From contig CAZJWC010000001.1 of assembly GCA_964550125.1 (NCBI GenBank), positions 1 to 64,000 of the forward strand: a stretch of DNA of 64,000 bases, given 5' to 3'. This DNA is from CAZJWC01 sp964550125. Its GTDB lineage: Bacteria; Bacillota; Clostridia; Christensenellales; Borkfalkiaceae. Under the pieces are notes generated by a model that saw only the letters and a list, made by a program, of their open reading frames with translations, made no database searches and had not been told where the DNA came from. Shown piece by piece: positions 55,728 through 64,000 of the stretch (positions within the stretch are counted from its first letter, which is position 1; the number at the start of each line of letters is the position of its first letter). The position numbers were made by a program, and so were the translations under genes.

Positions 55728-56452
55728 AATTTCTCCAAGTAATCAAAACGCAAATATTTATAACACACAAAGAGTGCTATATTTATTGCTGACCTAGTTA
55801 TTTCATTTCTATCCCCCGATAAATTGAATTGATGCACTTCAACAGAATATTCACTACCCACACCAATATAGCATAAACCAACAGGATTACCTTTTTCATC
55901 TTTTGAGGGACCTGCAACCCCTGTCGTAGCCAATGCAATATTGCACCTATCCGTTTTTAAAAGACCTTTAACCATTTCGGTTACCGTTTCTTTTGAAACT
56001 GAGCCATAGTCAAGCAATGTTTGAAAAGAGACTCCAAGCCTGTCCATTTTTGCTTGATTTGAGTAGGCAACTACGCCTTCATACAATATTTCACTTGCAC
56101 CAGAAATTTCAATCAAACTCTTTACAATACCGCCACCTGTAAAAGACTCACCAACGCTCAACAACGCTTGATTTTGTTTAATTAAATCAAATAGGCATTT
56201 AGCAATCTTCTCATTTTTTCTAGAATAAATATAATCTTTTAATTTGCTCGATAAAACATCTTCAATTTGATTTGCCACCGCATTTGTAATGCTATCGTTA
56301 AAAGTAATTTTTAATAAAAAATCATTATAATGCTCGTCAATGTCATAATGGAAAGCATTTTCACTTATTTTTTTTGCTTCAGTTATGCTCTCTTGTAATA
56401 ATTTATGCGATACACCAACCATTTTATAAATTAGATTTTTATTAGTCATCAT
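55724..56452 (-). CDS. cinA: CinA-family protein lacking the N-terminal molybdopterin-like domain
   Basis: A 242-aa protein. Residues 1-78 resemble the linker of full CinA (MVGVSHKLLQ to LKDYIYS); from about 95 the C-terminal CinA/PncC nicotinamide-nucleotide amidase domain follows (VGESFTGGGIVKSL, YSNQAKMDRLGV, TTGVAGPSKDEKGNPVG). The normal 410-aa CinA has an N-terminal MoCF/pyrophosphatase domain, absent here. The usual ESCTGG reads ESFTGG. Likely role: deamidating NMN; linked by position to recA as in many Firmicutes. Confidence 0.88.
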   Translation of the reverse strand: MMTNKNLIYKMVGVSHKLLQESITEAKKISENAFHYDIDEHYNDFLLKITFNDSITNAVANQIEDVLSSKLKDYIYSRKNEKIAKCLFDLIKQNQALLSVGESFTGGGIVKSLIEISGASEILYEGVVAYSNQAKMDRLGVSFQTLLDYGSVSKETVTEMVKGLLKTDRCNIALATTGVAGPSKDEKGNPVGLCYIGVGSEYSVEVHQFNLSGDRNEITRSAINIALFVCYKYLRFDYLEKL

Positions 56453-57089
56453 TTTCTTCCTTTATTGTATTTTCTTCAATTTGTTTATCTTCAGTTGCTG
56501 ATGCAGTTAAAACTTTTTTATTTTTTATGATATAACTAGCACCCGACCAAATTGTTAAAACTGTTGCAAAAAGCAACGATACAATACCTATTGCATAAAA
56601 AATTGTTGTTAAAACAGTAACCTCAAAGAAGTTTACGCCAAGTAACAAAAAGGCAATAGCAATGTCTTGGAAAGTAGTTTTTATTTTACCGATAAAGTCA
56701 GCAGCTAGTACAACATTTTGTGAAGCGGCTACCATCCTAAATCCACTAACGATAAGTTCTCTTGCTAAAATAATTGCAATGCAAACCGCTGATGCTACAT
56801 ATATCCAGTCATACAAACCATTGATAAAAATTTCACCTTTAGTAAGCATTAAAATCAATGCTGTTGATACTAAAACCTTATCAGCAATAGGGTCTAAAAA
56901 TTTACCCAAGTTTGTAACCAAGTGATACTTTCTTGCTATGTAACCATCAATAAAGTCGGTTGAACAAGCAATAACAAAAATTATTGCTGAAATAAAGTAA
57001 TTATATGGTATTTGAGGTAGTAAAAATACTATCACAAATAGTGGAATCATAAAAATTCTCGCAATCGTAATTTTATTTGGTAAGTTCAT
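56442..57089 (-). CDS. pgsA: CDP-diacylglycerol-glycerol-3-phosphate 3-phosphatidyltransferase
   Basis: Membrane enzyme of phosphatidylglycerol synthesis. It has the CDP-alcohol transferase signature STDFIDGYIARKYHL with GKFLDPIADK (D-x2-DG-x2-AR-x8-G-x3-D-x3-D) and several membrane helices, plus a charged 30-residue tail. The true start is ATG 57089 (MNLPNKITIARI) with GGAGGA upstream; a longer frame to 57227 runs inside rimO. It overlaps rimO by 17 bp. Confidence 0.94.
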   Translation of the reverse strand: MNLPNKITIARIFMIPLFVIVFLLPQIPYNYFISAIIFVIACSTDFIDGYIARKYHLVTNLGKFLDPIADKVLVSTALILMLTKGEIFINGLYDWIYVASAVCIAIILARELIVSGFRMVAASQNVVLAADFIGKIKTTFQDIAIAFLLLGVNFFEVTVLTTIFYAIGIVSLLFATVLTIWSGASYIIKNKKVLTASATEDKQIEENTIKEENDD

Positions 57090-58431
57090 AATCGTAGTCC
57101 TCCGTATGACCGTATAAATCGTAACAATCGTTACTATCAATAATAATTTCGTATATTTCACCTTGCTCTGCAAACGGTGAATTAAAATAAACTTTGCCAT
57201 CAATGTCAGGTGCATTAAAATAAGCACGACCTATAAAACAGTTTTTTTCATAGTCAATTCCATCGCATAGCACATTTATCTTTTTACCAACAAAGGAGTC
57301 CAAAAACTCTTTTGAGATTTGACTTTGCACCTCATAAAGTTTTTTCACTCTCGTCTTTTTGTCTTTTTCTTTAACCTGTTCCTTCAGTTGATATGCAGGG
57401 GTTTCCTTCTCTCTTGAGTAAGCAAAAAATCCACAATTAGTGAGTTTTGCTCTTTTCAAAAAATCAATCAACCCCTCAACTTCTATTTCTTTTTCACTAG
57501 GAAAACCTGTAATAAAAGTTGACCTTATGGCAATTCCGTTAACCTCTCTTTTTAACTTTTCGATAAGAGAAAGGTATTCTCCTCTGCTACCCTTTCTGTT
57601 CATAAGTTTTAAAATTCTATCTTCACTATGTTGCAAAGGGATATCAATATATTTTAGCAGTTTATCGCAAGTATTAAAACAATCCACCAGTTCATCTGTT
57701 ATCATATCAGGATAACAATATAATAAACGAATATGTGAGATATTGTCAAGTTTAGCAAGTTCATTTATCAATTTGACTATTTCACTTTTTCCATACAAAT
57801 CAATGCCATATCTGGTGCAATCTTGAGCAACCAAAATCAACTCTTGAATTTCGCCTAAATTTTCGGCTTCCTTTACAAGATTTTCAATAGGCGTAGAGCG
57901 ATATTTTCCTCTAATTTTTGGAATTAGACAATAGGTACAGTGATTATTACAACCTTCTGCAATTTTAAGATAAGCAAAATGTTGCAAAGTCGTCAAAACT
58001 CTATCTTCAGTTACTAATTGTTTTCCTTTATGAACAAAGTTGACTCTTTGGTTTTGATAACTCATTTCAAGTGCTTCAAAAATACTAGCGTAGTCATCTA
58101 TTCCTAAGAAGACGTCCCCTTCTAAAAGTGGCTCGTACAACTCGTCAATAAACTTTTCAGGCAAGCAACCCGTTACAACGATTTTTTCAAGTTTACCCTC
58201 TTTATAAGCGTTACTCTCAATAATCGTTTCAATAGCCTCCTGCCTTGAACTATTTAAAAAACTACAAGTGTTAATTATTAGTATTTGCGTTTCATCAATA
58301 TTTGAACTTATTTTACAGTCGTTTTGAGTTAAAAAAGCAAGTAACTTTTCACCGTCTACACGGTTTTTGTCGCAACCTAATGAAATAAGTCCAAATGTCT
58401 TTTTCTTAATTTTATCAATCAAATTTTCCAT
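57073..58431 (-). CDS. rimO: Ribosomal protein uS12 methylthiotransferase
   Basis: Radical-SAM enzyme that methylthiolates Asp88 (E. coli numbering) of ribosomal protein S12. It shows GLISLGCDKNRVDGEKLL, the radical-SAM motif CNNHCTYCLIPKIRGKYRS and a C-terminal TRAM domain. ATG 58431 is preferred; the longer frame begins with TTG at 58443. Both lie in the end of ftsK. Confidence 0.94.
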   Translation of the reverse strand: MENLIDKIKKKTFGLISLGCDKNRVDGEKLLAFLTQNDCKISSNIDETQILIINTCSFLNSSRQEAIETIIESNAYKEGKLEKIVVTGCLPEKFIDELYEPLLEGDVFLGIDDYASIFEALEMSYQNQRVNFVHKGKQLVTEDRVLTTLQHFAYLKIAEGCNNHCTYCLIPKIRGKYRSTPIENLVKEAENLGEIQELILVAQDCTRYGIDLYGKSEIVKLINELAKLDNISHIRLLYCYPDMITDELVDCFNTCDKLLKYIDIPLQHSEDRILKLMNRKGSRGEYLSLIEKLKREVNGIAIRSTFITGFPSEKEIEVEGLIDFLKRAKLTNCGFFAYSREKETPAYQLKEQVKEKDKKTRVKKLYEVQSQISKEFLDSFVGKKINVLCDGIDYEKNCFIGRAYFNAPDIDGKVYFNSPFAEQGEIYEIIIDSNDCYDLYGHTEDYDYELTK

Positions 58432-61174
58432 ATAAATCTTCAAATTCTTCTTTGCAAATTAAAACTCTTCTACTTTGCCCGTCTTTAGGCTTTGAAATGT
58501 AATTATTCTCCTCCATCCAAGAGATAATTTCACCAATTTCAGTAAAATTCACATTATATCTTTTTTGGATTTCAGGTATAGAAACCTCATCTCTCTTTAT
58601 GACGTATCTTAATACCTCTAAATACATTTCATTGACATTTGAATCTTTAAAATGCACGTTCTTTATTTGTATGTCTTCCGTTTTTTTATTTATGTAATCC
58701 AATACAGAATTATCATATGTTTTAGCATTGTTATCCTTAACAAATCTAACTATGTTTTTTACCTCATGGGCTGAAACAAAGCAAGATTGAAGTCTGCATG
58801 GCATTGACATATTATCCGTCTTATAAAGCAAATCTCCGTTACCTAGCAACTTTTCTCCACCACCACAATTTAAAATTATGCGTGAATAAGTATCTTCAAC
58901 AACTTTAAAACAAAATCTGGTAGGCAAATTTGCCTTTAAAATTCCAGTTACAACCTCTGCTGAAGGATGTTGAGTTGCTACAACTAAATGTAGTCCTGCT
59001 GCCCTTGATTTTTGAGCAAGCCTTTGTATTCGGCTTTCAATTTCCTTTTGAGCCATACTCATTAAATCACAAAGTTCGTCAATGACAATAACGATTTTAG
59101 GCAGTTTTTCTTCCTTCGTAACAAAGTCGTTGAAACTTTCTAAATCTTTAATGTAAGCGTCATCATTTTGAGATTTCTCTTTAAATAGGGTGTATCTTCT
59201 TTCCATCTCGTTTATGGCCCAATTTAAAACATTTATTACTCTAGGAACATCACCGTCAATTATCTCATTTATCATCAAATGAGGTAGATTGTTATAAATA
59301 TTAAATTCAACTTGTTTAGGGTCTATTAAAATCAGTCTTAAATCTTCAGGGCTATATTTCGTAATCAAACTCAAAATTAAAGAGTTTAAAAATATACTTT
59401 TTCCACTTCCTGTCGCTCCAGCGACTAAAATATGTTTCATCTTAACAAGGTCGCCACAAAGTACCTCATTTTCAATATTTCTACCGATAGGAAAACACAA
59501 TGTCTTATGTTCGTCAGCCTCAATATATTCATCACAAGTTAAAGCGTGTTTTAAACTTACCATTGCTCTTTTTGCATTTGGAATATCAAGTGAGATAGTA
59601 CCTTGCTCAAAGTTATACGTTATATTAACTCCACCCTTTGCGTGCAAAGCAAGTGCAAGTTCTTTATCTAGCGATAAAACCTTATTAGTATTCACGTTTG
59701 CAGGTACACGAATATCATATCTAGTAACGGACGCACCTTGAGTTACTTTTGCTATTTCCGAACTAATTCTAAAATTACCAAGAGTGTTAACAATTACACG
59801 TTTCATCTCTTTCAATTCACTCTCACTCATTGAAGGAGTTTCTTCATAATGGTCAAACAAGTCAAAATTAGGACAAGCGTACGTATTCTCTCTTTGTGAA
59901 CTTGAACTATTAAAAATAGATGACTGAATTTTTTCACTTGAAATTAAGTTTTTAAGAGGCTGATAATCATCGACCTCTCTAATAGGCTCATCATATACCT
60001 CTATATACGAACGATATCTACCATCATCATAAGACATATATTCTTTTGCGTTTTCAATAAGTCTATTGGCAAAGTCATTGTCTTTATACTGTTGTCGTTC
60101 GCTTTTAGTATATTTATCGACCTCAATAGTAGTATATTCTTCACTTCCTTTAGGTTCGCTATTACCAACAAATTTTATAGGCGTTGAAGGCATTACTACT
60201 CCACAATCAATTTCTTTTTCATAAATCTTACTATAAAGTTGTTCAGTTTGATTTTTTTCTTCAACGGAAAGTTCATCTTTAGATTCACTAAGTCTTTTAT
60301 TAATATGAGAGTTTTTATCAAAAATTAAATTTTTCTTAAAATGTTCTTGTTTTTCAGCCTCACTCTCAAAAATTATCTTTCTACTATCAAGTTTTGAATA
60401 ATCAGTAGGAGGTTCTTGTGTCCTGCTGTCTTTCATTGTGAAAACATCATTAACACAATGCAACCTCTTTGAAGTTGCGATAGATTCTTCTACGTCAACA
60501 TCTGTAAACGCAATATCAACAGGATACTCTTTAGTAGAATATTCCCCTTTGTATTCATTTAATATCTCCTCTGTGGTAGGCTTTTTAGGTTGTTGTACGA
60601 CCTTTTTATTTGACATATATTTTTTAAATTCTTTTGAATTAAAAATTAAAAACAAACAAATTGCCATCAATCCTAAAAATATTGCACAACCACCTATAAC
60701 TTTTGCAAAAGCCAAAACAGGATAGGTAATAATTGAAAAAATTACACCTCCACCTGTAACGGCCGAAAATCCATTTATAAAAACACTTTCATAGCAATAC
60801 ACGATACATTTTATGTAACCATTAGACAAAGCATATGACGACAAGGTAATACAATGTACAGCACAAACAAAAAATATTACTGCCAAAAAGGAAAGAATAC
60901 CTATTTTTTTTGAGCAAACTAATCCCTTCCCCCTTAACATAACTATACCACTATAAAGTACTGCAATTAAGATTAAGTAGGACGAAAAGCCCAAAGTTCC
61001 TAAAAGAAAATTTTGTATAGTAAGACCTATACTTCCAAAAATGAGTTCACCTGTACAGGCAATAAGTAAAACCAAGACAGAAAAAACTATTAAAATCATA
61101 CCTAAAGTTTCTTTTGTTAATACTTGTTTTTTTGAAGAAGTAATATTCTCTTGTTTTTCTTCTTTTTTTGCCAA
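58415..61174 (-). CDS. ftsK: DNA translocase FtsK/SpoIIIE
   Basis: Septum-located DNA pump, 919 aa: four to five N-terminal membrane helices (to about 170), a long charged linker (about 180-430), the RecA-like motor with VAGATGSGKSIFLNS (Walker A) and IVIVIDELCDLM (Walker B), and a C-terminal winged-helix gamma domain (EIQKRYNVNFTEIGEIISWME). It could serve vegetative division, sporulation or both. Start codon is TTG at 61174, supported by AGGAGAG 7 bases upstream. Confidence 0.94.
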   Translation of the reverse strand: MAKKEEKQENITSSKKQVLTKETLGMILIVFSVLVLLIACTGELIFGSIGLTIQNFLLGTLGFSSYLILIAVLYSGIVMLRGKGLVCSKKIGILSFLAVIFFVCAVHCITLSSYALSNGYIKCIVYCYESVFINGFSAVTGGGVIFSIITYPVLAFAKVIGGCAIFLGLMAICLFLIFNSKEFKKYMSNKKVVQQPKKPTTEEILNEYKGEYSTKEYPVDIAFTDVDVEESIATSKRLHCVNDVFTMKDSRTQEPPTDYSKLDSRKIIFESEAEKQEHFKKNLIFDKNSHINKRLSESKDELSVEEKNQTEQLYSKIYEKEIDCGVVMPSTPIKFVGNSEPKGSEEYTTIEVDKYTKSERQQYKDNDFANRLIENAKEYMSYDDGRYRSYIEVYDEPIREVDDYQPLKNLISSEKIQSSIFNSSSSQRENTYACPNFDLFDHYEETPSMSESELKEMKRVIVNTLGNFRISSEIAKVTQGASVTRYDIRVPANVNTNKVLSLDKELALALHAKGGVNITYNFEQGTISLDIPNAKRAMVSLKHALTCDEYIEADEHKTLCFPIGRNIENEVLCGDLVKMKHILVAGATGSGKSIFLNSLILSLITKYSPEDLRLILIDPKQVEFNIYNNLPHLMINEIIDGDVPRVINVLNWAINEMERRYTLFKEKSQNDDAYIKDLESFNDFVTKEEKLPKIVIVIDELCDLMSMAQKEIESRIQRLAQKSRAAGLHLVVATQHPSAEVVTGILKANLPTRFCFKVVEDTYSRIILNCGGGEKLLGNGDLLYKTDNMSMPCRLQSCFVSAHEVKNIVRFVKDNNAKTYDNSVLDYINKKTEDIQIKNVHFKDSNVNEMYLEVLRYVIKRDEVSIPEIQKRYNVNFTEIGEIISWMEENNYISKPKDGQSRRVLICKEEFEDLYGKFD

Positions 61175-61208
61175 AACGCTACTCTCCTAACATTATATCA
61201 TACCTATA

Positions 61209-61237
61209 ATTATAACATTATGAAGTTATTTTATCAA
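61209..61237 (-). promoter_or_regulatory. Promoter of ftsK-rimO-pgsA-cinA-recA
   Basis: Minus strand: TTGATA (61232-61237), 17-bp spacer, perfect TATAAT (61209-61214). Confidence 0.75.
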
Positions 61238-61257
61238 TAAATATAACGAAGTTTTTA

Positions 61258-62580
61258 TCAATAATTATTTAAAAAAATATTTCTTCCTATACTGTCAACA
61301 TCACCTGCACCGAGGAATAACACTAAATCTCCTTTAGTTGTGTTGTCTTTAATAAACTTACATATACTTTCAACATCCTCTAAAAACATTGCATTTGAAA
61401 TAAGTGATGCTAAACTTTTTCCACTTCCCTCTTTTTTAAATTTTTCTCTTGCGCCATATGTTTTATAAATTCCAACTAAATCAGCTTTACTTAAACAAGA
61501 TGCAAACTCATTTAAAAAATGAATAGTTCTTGAATAGGTATGAGATTGAAAAACAACAACTAACTTGTTCTTGCAAATCTTCTTGGCAAAAGATAATGTT
61601 TTTTCAATTTCAGTTGGGTGATGGGCATAGTCACTCATAAAACACACTCCGTCTTTATAGCCCAAAACTTCTCCTCTCCGTTTAACCCCCTTAAAATTTT
61701 CTATACCTTTTTTTATCGACAAGTCATCAATCCCTAATTCTTTAGAAACTGCTATTGCAAAAAGACAGTTTGACACATTATGCTCGCCAAATACATTTAA
61801 CTTGTATCTGTTTTTATTGAAGATGAAGGAATATCTTTCATTGTTTTTTTCTTGCTTTTCTAAATAATTTTCCCCGTCAACTACAATAACCTTTTTGTAA
61901 TCATCAAAAAGTATTTTAAATTTATTATCAACAAACACTTTTGAACATAAATTGCCAAATTGTATAAAAGTATTTTCAAGGTCATAAATGTCTGCGTAAC
62001 AGTCGATATGGTCAAGTTCAATATTTAAAACAACTCCTATATCAGCCTTAATTGATAGCAAATTTTTTTTATACTCGCAGGCTTCCATTACAAGATAATC
62101 TGTTCCATTTGAATAAAAATTGCCTAAAACTAAATCTTCACCACCGATAAAGCAGGTAAATTTTTCTCCACTTTCATATAGAATATGCGAAAGCATTGCA
62201 GTTGTACTTGTTTTTCCATGAGTTCCACTTATTGCGATAACTTTTTTAAAATCTTTAGAAATTAAACTTAAAAATTCTATTCGTCTAAAAATTGACAATC
62301 CTCGTTTTCTACTCTCAACAAGTTCAGCATTTTCAAAAGGAATACTATCACTATAAATTATCGTTTGCTCTTTAATATTTTCTGCTAAATGTGAATTATA
62401 AATATGAACACCTAACCTTTTTAATTCCTCCGTTTGTTCATTTGTAGAGGTATCACTACCCTCAACTTTACAACCCATTTTTAAGAGATATTTTGCTATT
62501 CCACTCATACTTATTCCACCGATACCAACCAAAAAAAATTCATTTGTAAAAAACTTATCTCCTATATTTACTTTTTGCAT
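61258..62580 (-). CDS. murC: UDP-N-acetylmuramate--L-alanine ligase
   Basis: Adds L-alanine to UDP-MurNAc in peptidoglycan synthesis. The 440-aa protein has VGIGGISMSGIAKYLL, the ATP-binding GTHGKTSTTAML at about 118-129 and SDYAHHPTEI. GGAG lies before the ATG. No terminator is visible after it, so some transcripts may enter ftsK, which also has its own promoter. Confidence 0.94.
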   Translation of the reverse strand: MQKVNIGDKFFTNEFFLVGIGGISMSGIAKYLLKMGCKVEGSDTSTNEQTEELKRLGVHIYNSHLAENIKEQTIIYSDSIPFENAELVESRKRGLSIFRRIEFLSLISKDFKKVIAISGTHGKTSTTAMLSHILYESGEKFTCFIGGEDLVLGNFYSNGTDYLVMEACEYKKNLLSIKADIGVVLNIELDHIDCYADIYDLENTFIQFGNLCSKVFVDNKFKILFDDYKKVIVVDGENYLEKQEKNNERYSFIFNKNRYKLNVFGEHNVSNCLFAIAVSKELGIDDLSIKKGIENFKGVKRRGEVLGYKDGVCFMSDYAHHPTEIEKTLSFAKKICKNKLVVVFQSHTYSRTIHFLNEFASCLSKADLVGIYKTYGAREKFKKEGSGKSLASLISNAMFLEDVESICKFIKDNTTKGDLVLFLGAGDVDSIGRNIFLNNY

Positions 62581-62713
62581 TTTTCACTCCTACTGATATC
62601 AATAAAATATATGTTTAATAGTTAAATAAAAGTGATTTTTGTTGTAAAAATAACTTTTACATATAACTTTATTGTAAAATCAAACCTATGAATAAAAAAA
62701 TTTTAAAAAAGTA

Positions 62714-62742
62714 TTGAAAATGAGTTATTTTTGTAGTAAAAT
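62714..62742 (+). promoter_or_regulatory. Sigma-A-like promoter of spoVG
   Basis: TTGAAA (62714-62719), 17-bp spacer, TAAAAT (62737-62742). No sigma-H-type AGGAWWT element was found, in contrast to Bacillus spoVG. Confidence 0.7.
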
Positions 62743-62775
62743 GTTTTCACAATAAACTGACAAGGTGGTGACAAA

Positions 62776-63045
62776 ATGAAGATATCGGATGTACGAATTA
62801 GATTGGTTAAAAAGACTGACAGTAAGTTAAAAGCAATGGCTTCTATTACGATAGAAGATTGTTTTGTCGTGCATGACATTAAAATTATTGAGGGAAATGA
62901 AGGACCTTTTATAGCAATGCCCAGCAGAAAAACAAATGACGGTGAATTTAAAGACATAGCACACCCTCTTAACTCTGAAACTAGAGAGGCTATTAAAAAC
63001 GCCATCTTGGAAGCGTATAATCAAGAGATTACAAAAGAAGGATAA
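62776..63045 (+). CDS. spoVG: Septation and sporulation regulator SpoVG
   Basis: An 89-aa nucleic-acid-binding regulator known from Bacillus, Listeria and Staphylococcus, with the conserved ITIEDCFVVHDIKIIEG and PSRKTNDGEFKDIAHP. Length is standard. AGGTGGTG lies upstream of the ATG. It stands alone between murC and ftsZ. Confidence 0.95.
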   Translation: MKISDVRIRLVKKTDSKLKAMASITIEDCFVVHDIKIIEGNEGPFIAMPSRKTNDGEFKDIAHPLNSETREAIKNAILEAYNQEITKEG

Positions 63046-63090
63046 ATTGTTATTTGCCATTTAATAATTAAACTCCTTTTTAAAACAAAA

Positions 63091-63112
63091 AGAGAACCTT
63101 TTAAGGTTCTCT
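63091..63112. terminator. Bidirectional terminator between spoVG and ftsZ
   Basis: AGAGAACC and GGTTCTCT pair around TTTTAA, extendable to a 10-bp inverted repeat; T runs lie on both sides. Confidence 0.85.
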
Positions 63113-63123
63113 TTTTTATGTTA

Positions 63124-64000
63124 TTAATTATTTTCATTTTCTTGTTTAGCTTTTTCTTCTTCCATTTTTTTCTTTTTTCCAAAAAGTTTACGAGAAAATA
63201 GAGGAGGTTTTTTGATTTGTTCAAATACAGGGGCTTCATCTTCTAAACTTCCTACAACACCGTTTTCATCGTCTACTTTAACGATTGTAGGGGCTTCATT
63301 TTTTTCAGTTGATGAAGATTGTTCAGCAGTTTGAACGGGTGCAGGAGCAGGATTTGTAGATACTCCGTTTAAATTTATAACATTTTCGTTCTTCTTTTGT
63401 TCCAAGAAATCAGTTTGAGGGAAACCTGTTGCGATGACGGTAACCTCAACCTCATCAGTAATACTTTGATCAATACAAGCACCAAAGATTATATTTGCTG
63501 AATAATCAACTACTCCTTGTATCAAAGTAGCAGCAGTTCTAACCTCGTCTAAAGTTAAATCATCACCACCAACAATATTTAAAATTACACCCTTTGCACC
63601 TTCAATAGTCGTTTCAAGTAGAGGAGAGTTGACAGCCAAACGAACAGCCTCAACAATTCTATTTTCTCCCTTTGCAACACCTACACCCATATGTGCAATG
63701 CCTTGATTTTGTATGATTGTCTTTACATCAGCAAAATCTAGATTGATAAGAGCAGGGTTTACGATAAGGTCTGCAATACCACGAATACCTTGTTTTAAGA
63801 TTTCATCTGCAATTGATAATGCTTCGTTAAGTGGAGTATTTTTGCCTACAACTGAAGAAATCTTATCGTTAGGAATAATAATAAGCGTATCAACATATTG
63901 CTTCAACCCCTCTAAACCTACACGAGTGTTGTCCTGTCTGCGTTTACCTTCAAACGCGAAAGGCTCTGTAACTATCGCTATGGTTAATATGCCAAGTTCT
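63124..64000 (-). CDS. ftsZ: Cell division protein FtsZ, C-terminal part (runs off the window)
   Basis: Tubulin-like GTPase forming the division ring. The visible 292 residues start within TEPFAFEGKRR and run through the T7 loop region NLDFADVK to a low-complexity linker and a basic tail (SRKLFGKKKKMEEEK). The frame continues unbroken to the window edge; an internal TTG at 63906 is not the start. The N-terminal GTP-binding GGGTGTG part lies outside the window. The usual C-terminal conserved peptide is not obvious. Confidence 0.95.
   Translation of the reverse strand, partial: ELGILTIAIVTEPFAFEGKRRQDNTRVGLEGLKQYVDTLIIIPNDKISSVVGKNTPLNEALSIADEILKQGIRGIADLIVNPALINLDFADVKTIIQNQGIAHMGVGVAKGENRIVEAVRLAVNSPLLETTIEGAKGVILNIVGGDDLTLDEVRTAATLIQGVVDYSANIIFGACIDQSITDEVEVTVIATGFPQTDFLEQKKNENVINLNGVSTNPAPAPVQTAEQSSSTEKNEAPTIVKVDDENGVVGSLEDEAPVFEQIKKPPLFSRKLFGKKKKMEEEKAKQENENN

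Noticed and set aside
57090..57227. A 46-residue N-terminal extension of PgsA
   Set aside because: It lies within the rimO coding region and lacks a ribosome binding site, while ATG 57089 has GGAGGA and the conserved start MNLPNKIT.
63906..64000. FtsZ starting at an internal TTG near 63906
   Set aside because: The frame continues upstream as normal FtsZ sequence (TEPFAFEGKRR) to the window edge, so the gene is only cut by the window.

Overview
The window is AT-rich (about one third G+C by eye, not counted) and densely coded on both strands. Its gene content points to a strictly anaerobic, Gram-positive Clostridia-like bacterium, probably an uncultured gut lineage. The evidence is ferredoxin-dependent indolepyruvate oxidoreductase, sporulation-associated genes (ytfJ/gerW, spoVG, an FtsK/SpoIIIE translocase, a DacF-type carboxypeptidase), RNase Y, strong AGGAGG ribosome binding sites and near-consensus sigma-A promoters. 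No rRNA, CRISPR array, transposase or integrase gene lies inside the window.

Layout. 1-5.4 kb: a 3' half of a tRNA-Arg(CCT) gene with its terminator, probably an attachment-site scar of an element lying left of the window, then a type III restriction-modification operon (regulator, mod, res) on the minus strand. 5.5-6.3 kb: a lone short-chain dehydrogenase. 6.3-13.9 kb: a minus-strand run with two phenylacetate-CoA ligases flanking iorAB, a tandem ACT protein, then alr, rsmD and coaD. 14-18.7 kb: engB, a CmpB-like membrane protein, an HD protein, lon and HU, followed by tRNA-Leu(GAG). 19-21.6 kb: an OpgB-like phosphoglycerol transferase facing an unknown anchored protein. 21.8-23.4 kb: the UPF0237/UPF0210 pair. 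23.7-31.6 kb: glycogen genes glgB, glgA, glgP and a GH13 amylase. 31.7-35.8 kb: two trypsin-fold lipoproteins and hflX.

35.8-46.7 kb is one minus-strand run of ten tightly packed genes: miaB, mutS, mutL, miaA, a methionine gamma-lyase-like enzyme, a DUF2953-like protein, ytfJ, dacF, a pseudouridine synthase and a Cys-rich miniprotein. 46.8-54.5 kb holds a class A PBP, thiI with its cysteine desulfurase, two unknown membrane proteins and rny. 54.7-62.6 kb is the minus-strand set murC, ftsK, rimO, pgsA, cinA, recA. The right end has spoVG and the C-terminal part of ftsZ, which runs off the window.

Points most worth a second look: a glycogen synthase homologue that has lost donor-site residues in an otherwise normal glycogen operon; a lipoprotein pair containing two trypsin folds with ruined catalytic triads and one intact one; the tRNA-Arg half-gene next to the type III system; a terminator lying across a gene start inside the mutSL-to-sporulation operon; a CinA lacking its N-terminal domain, overlapping recA.
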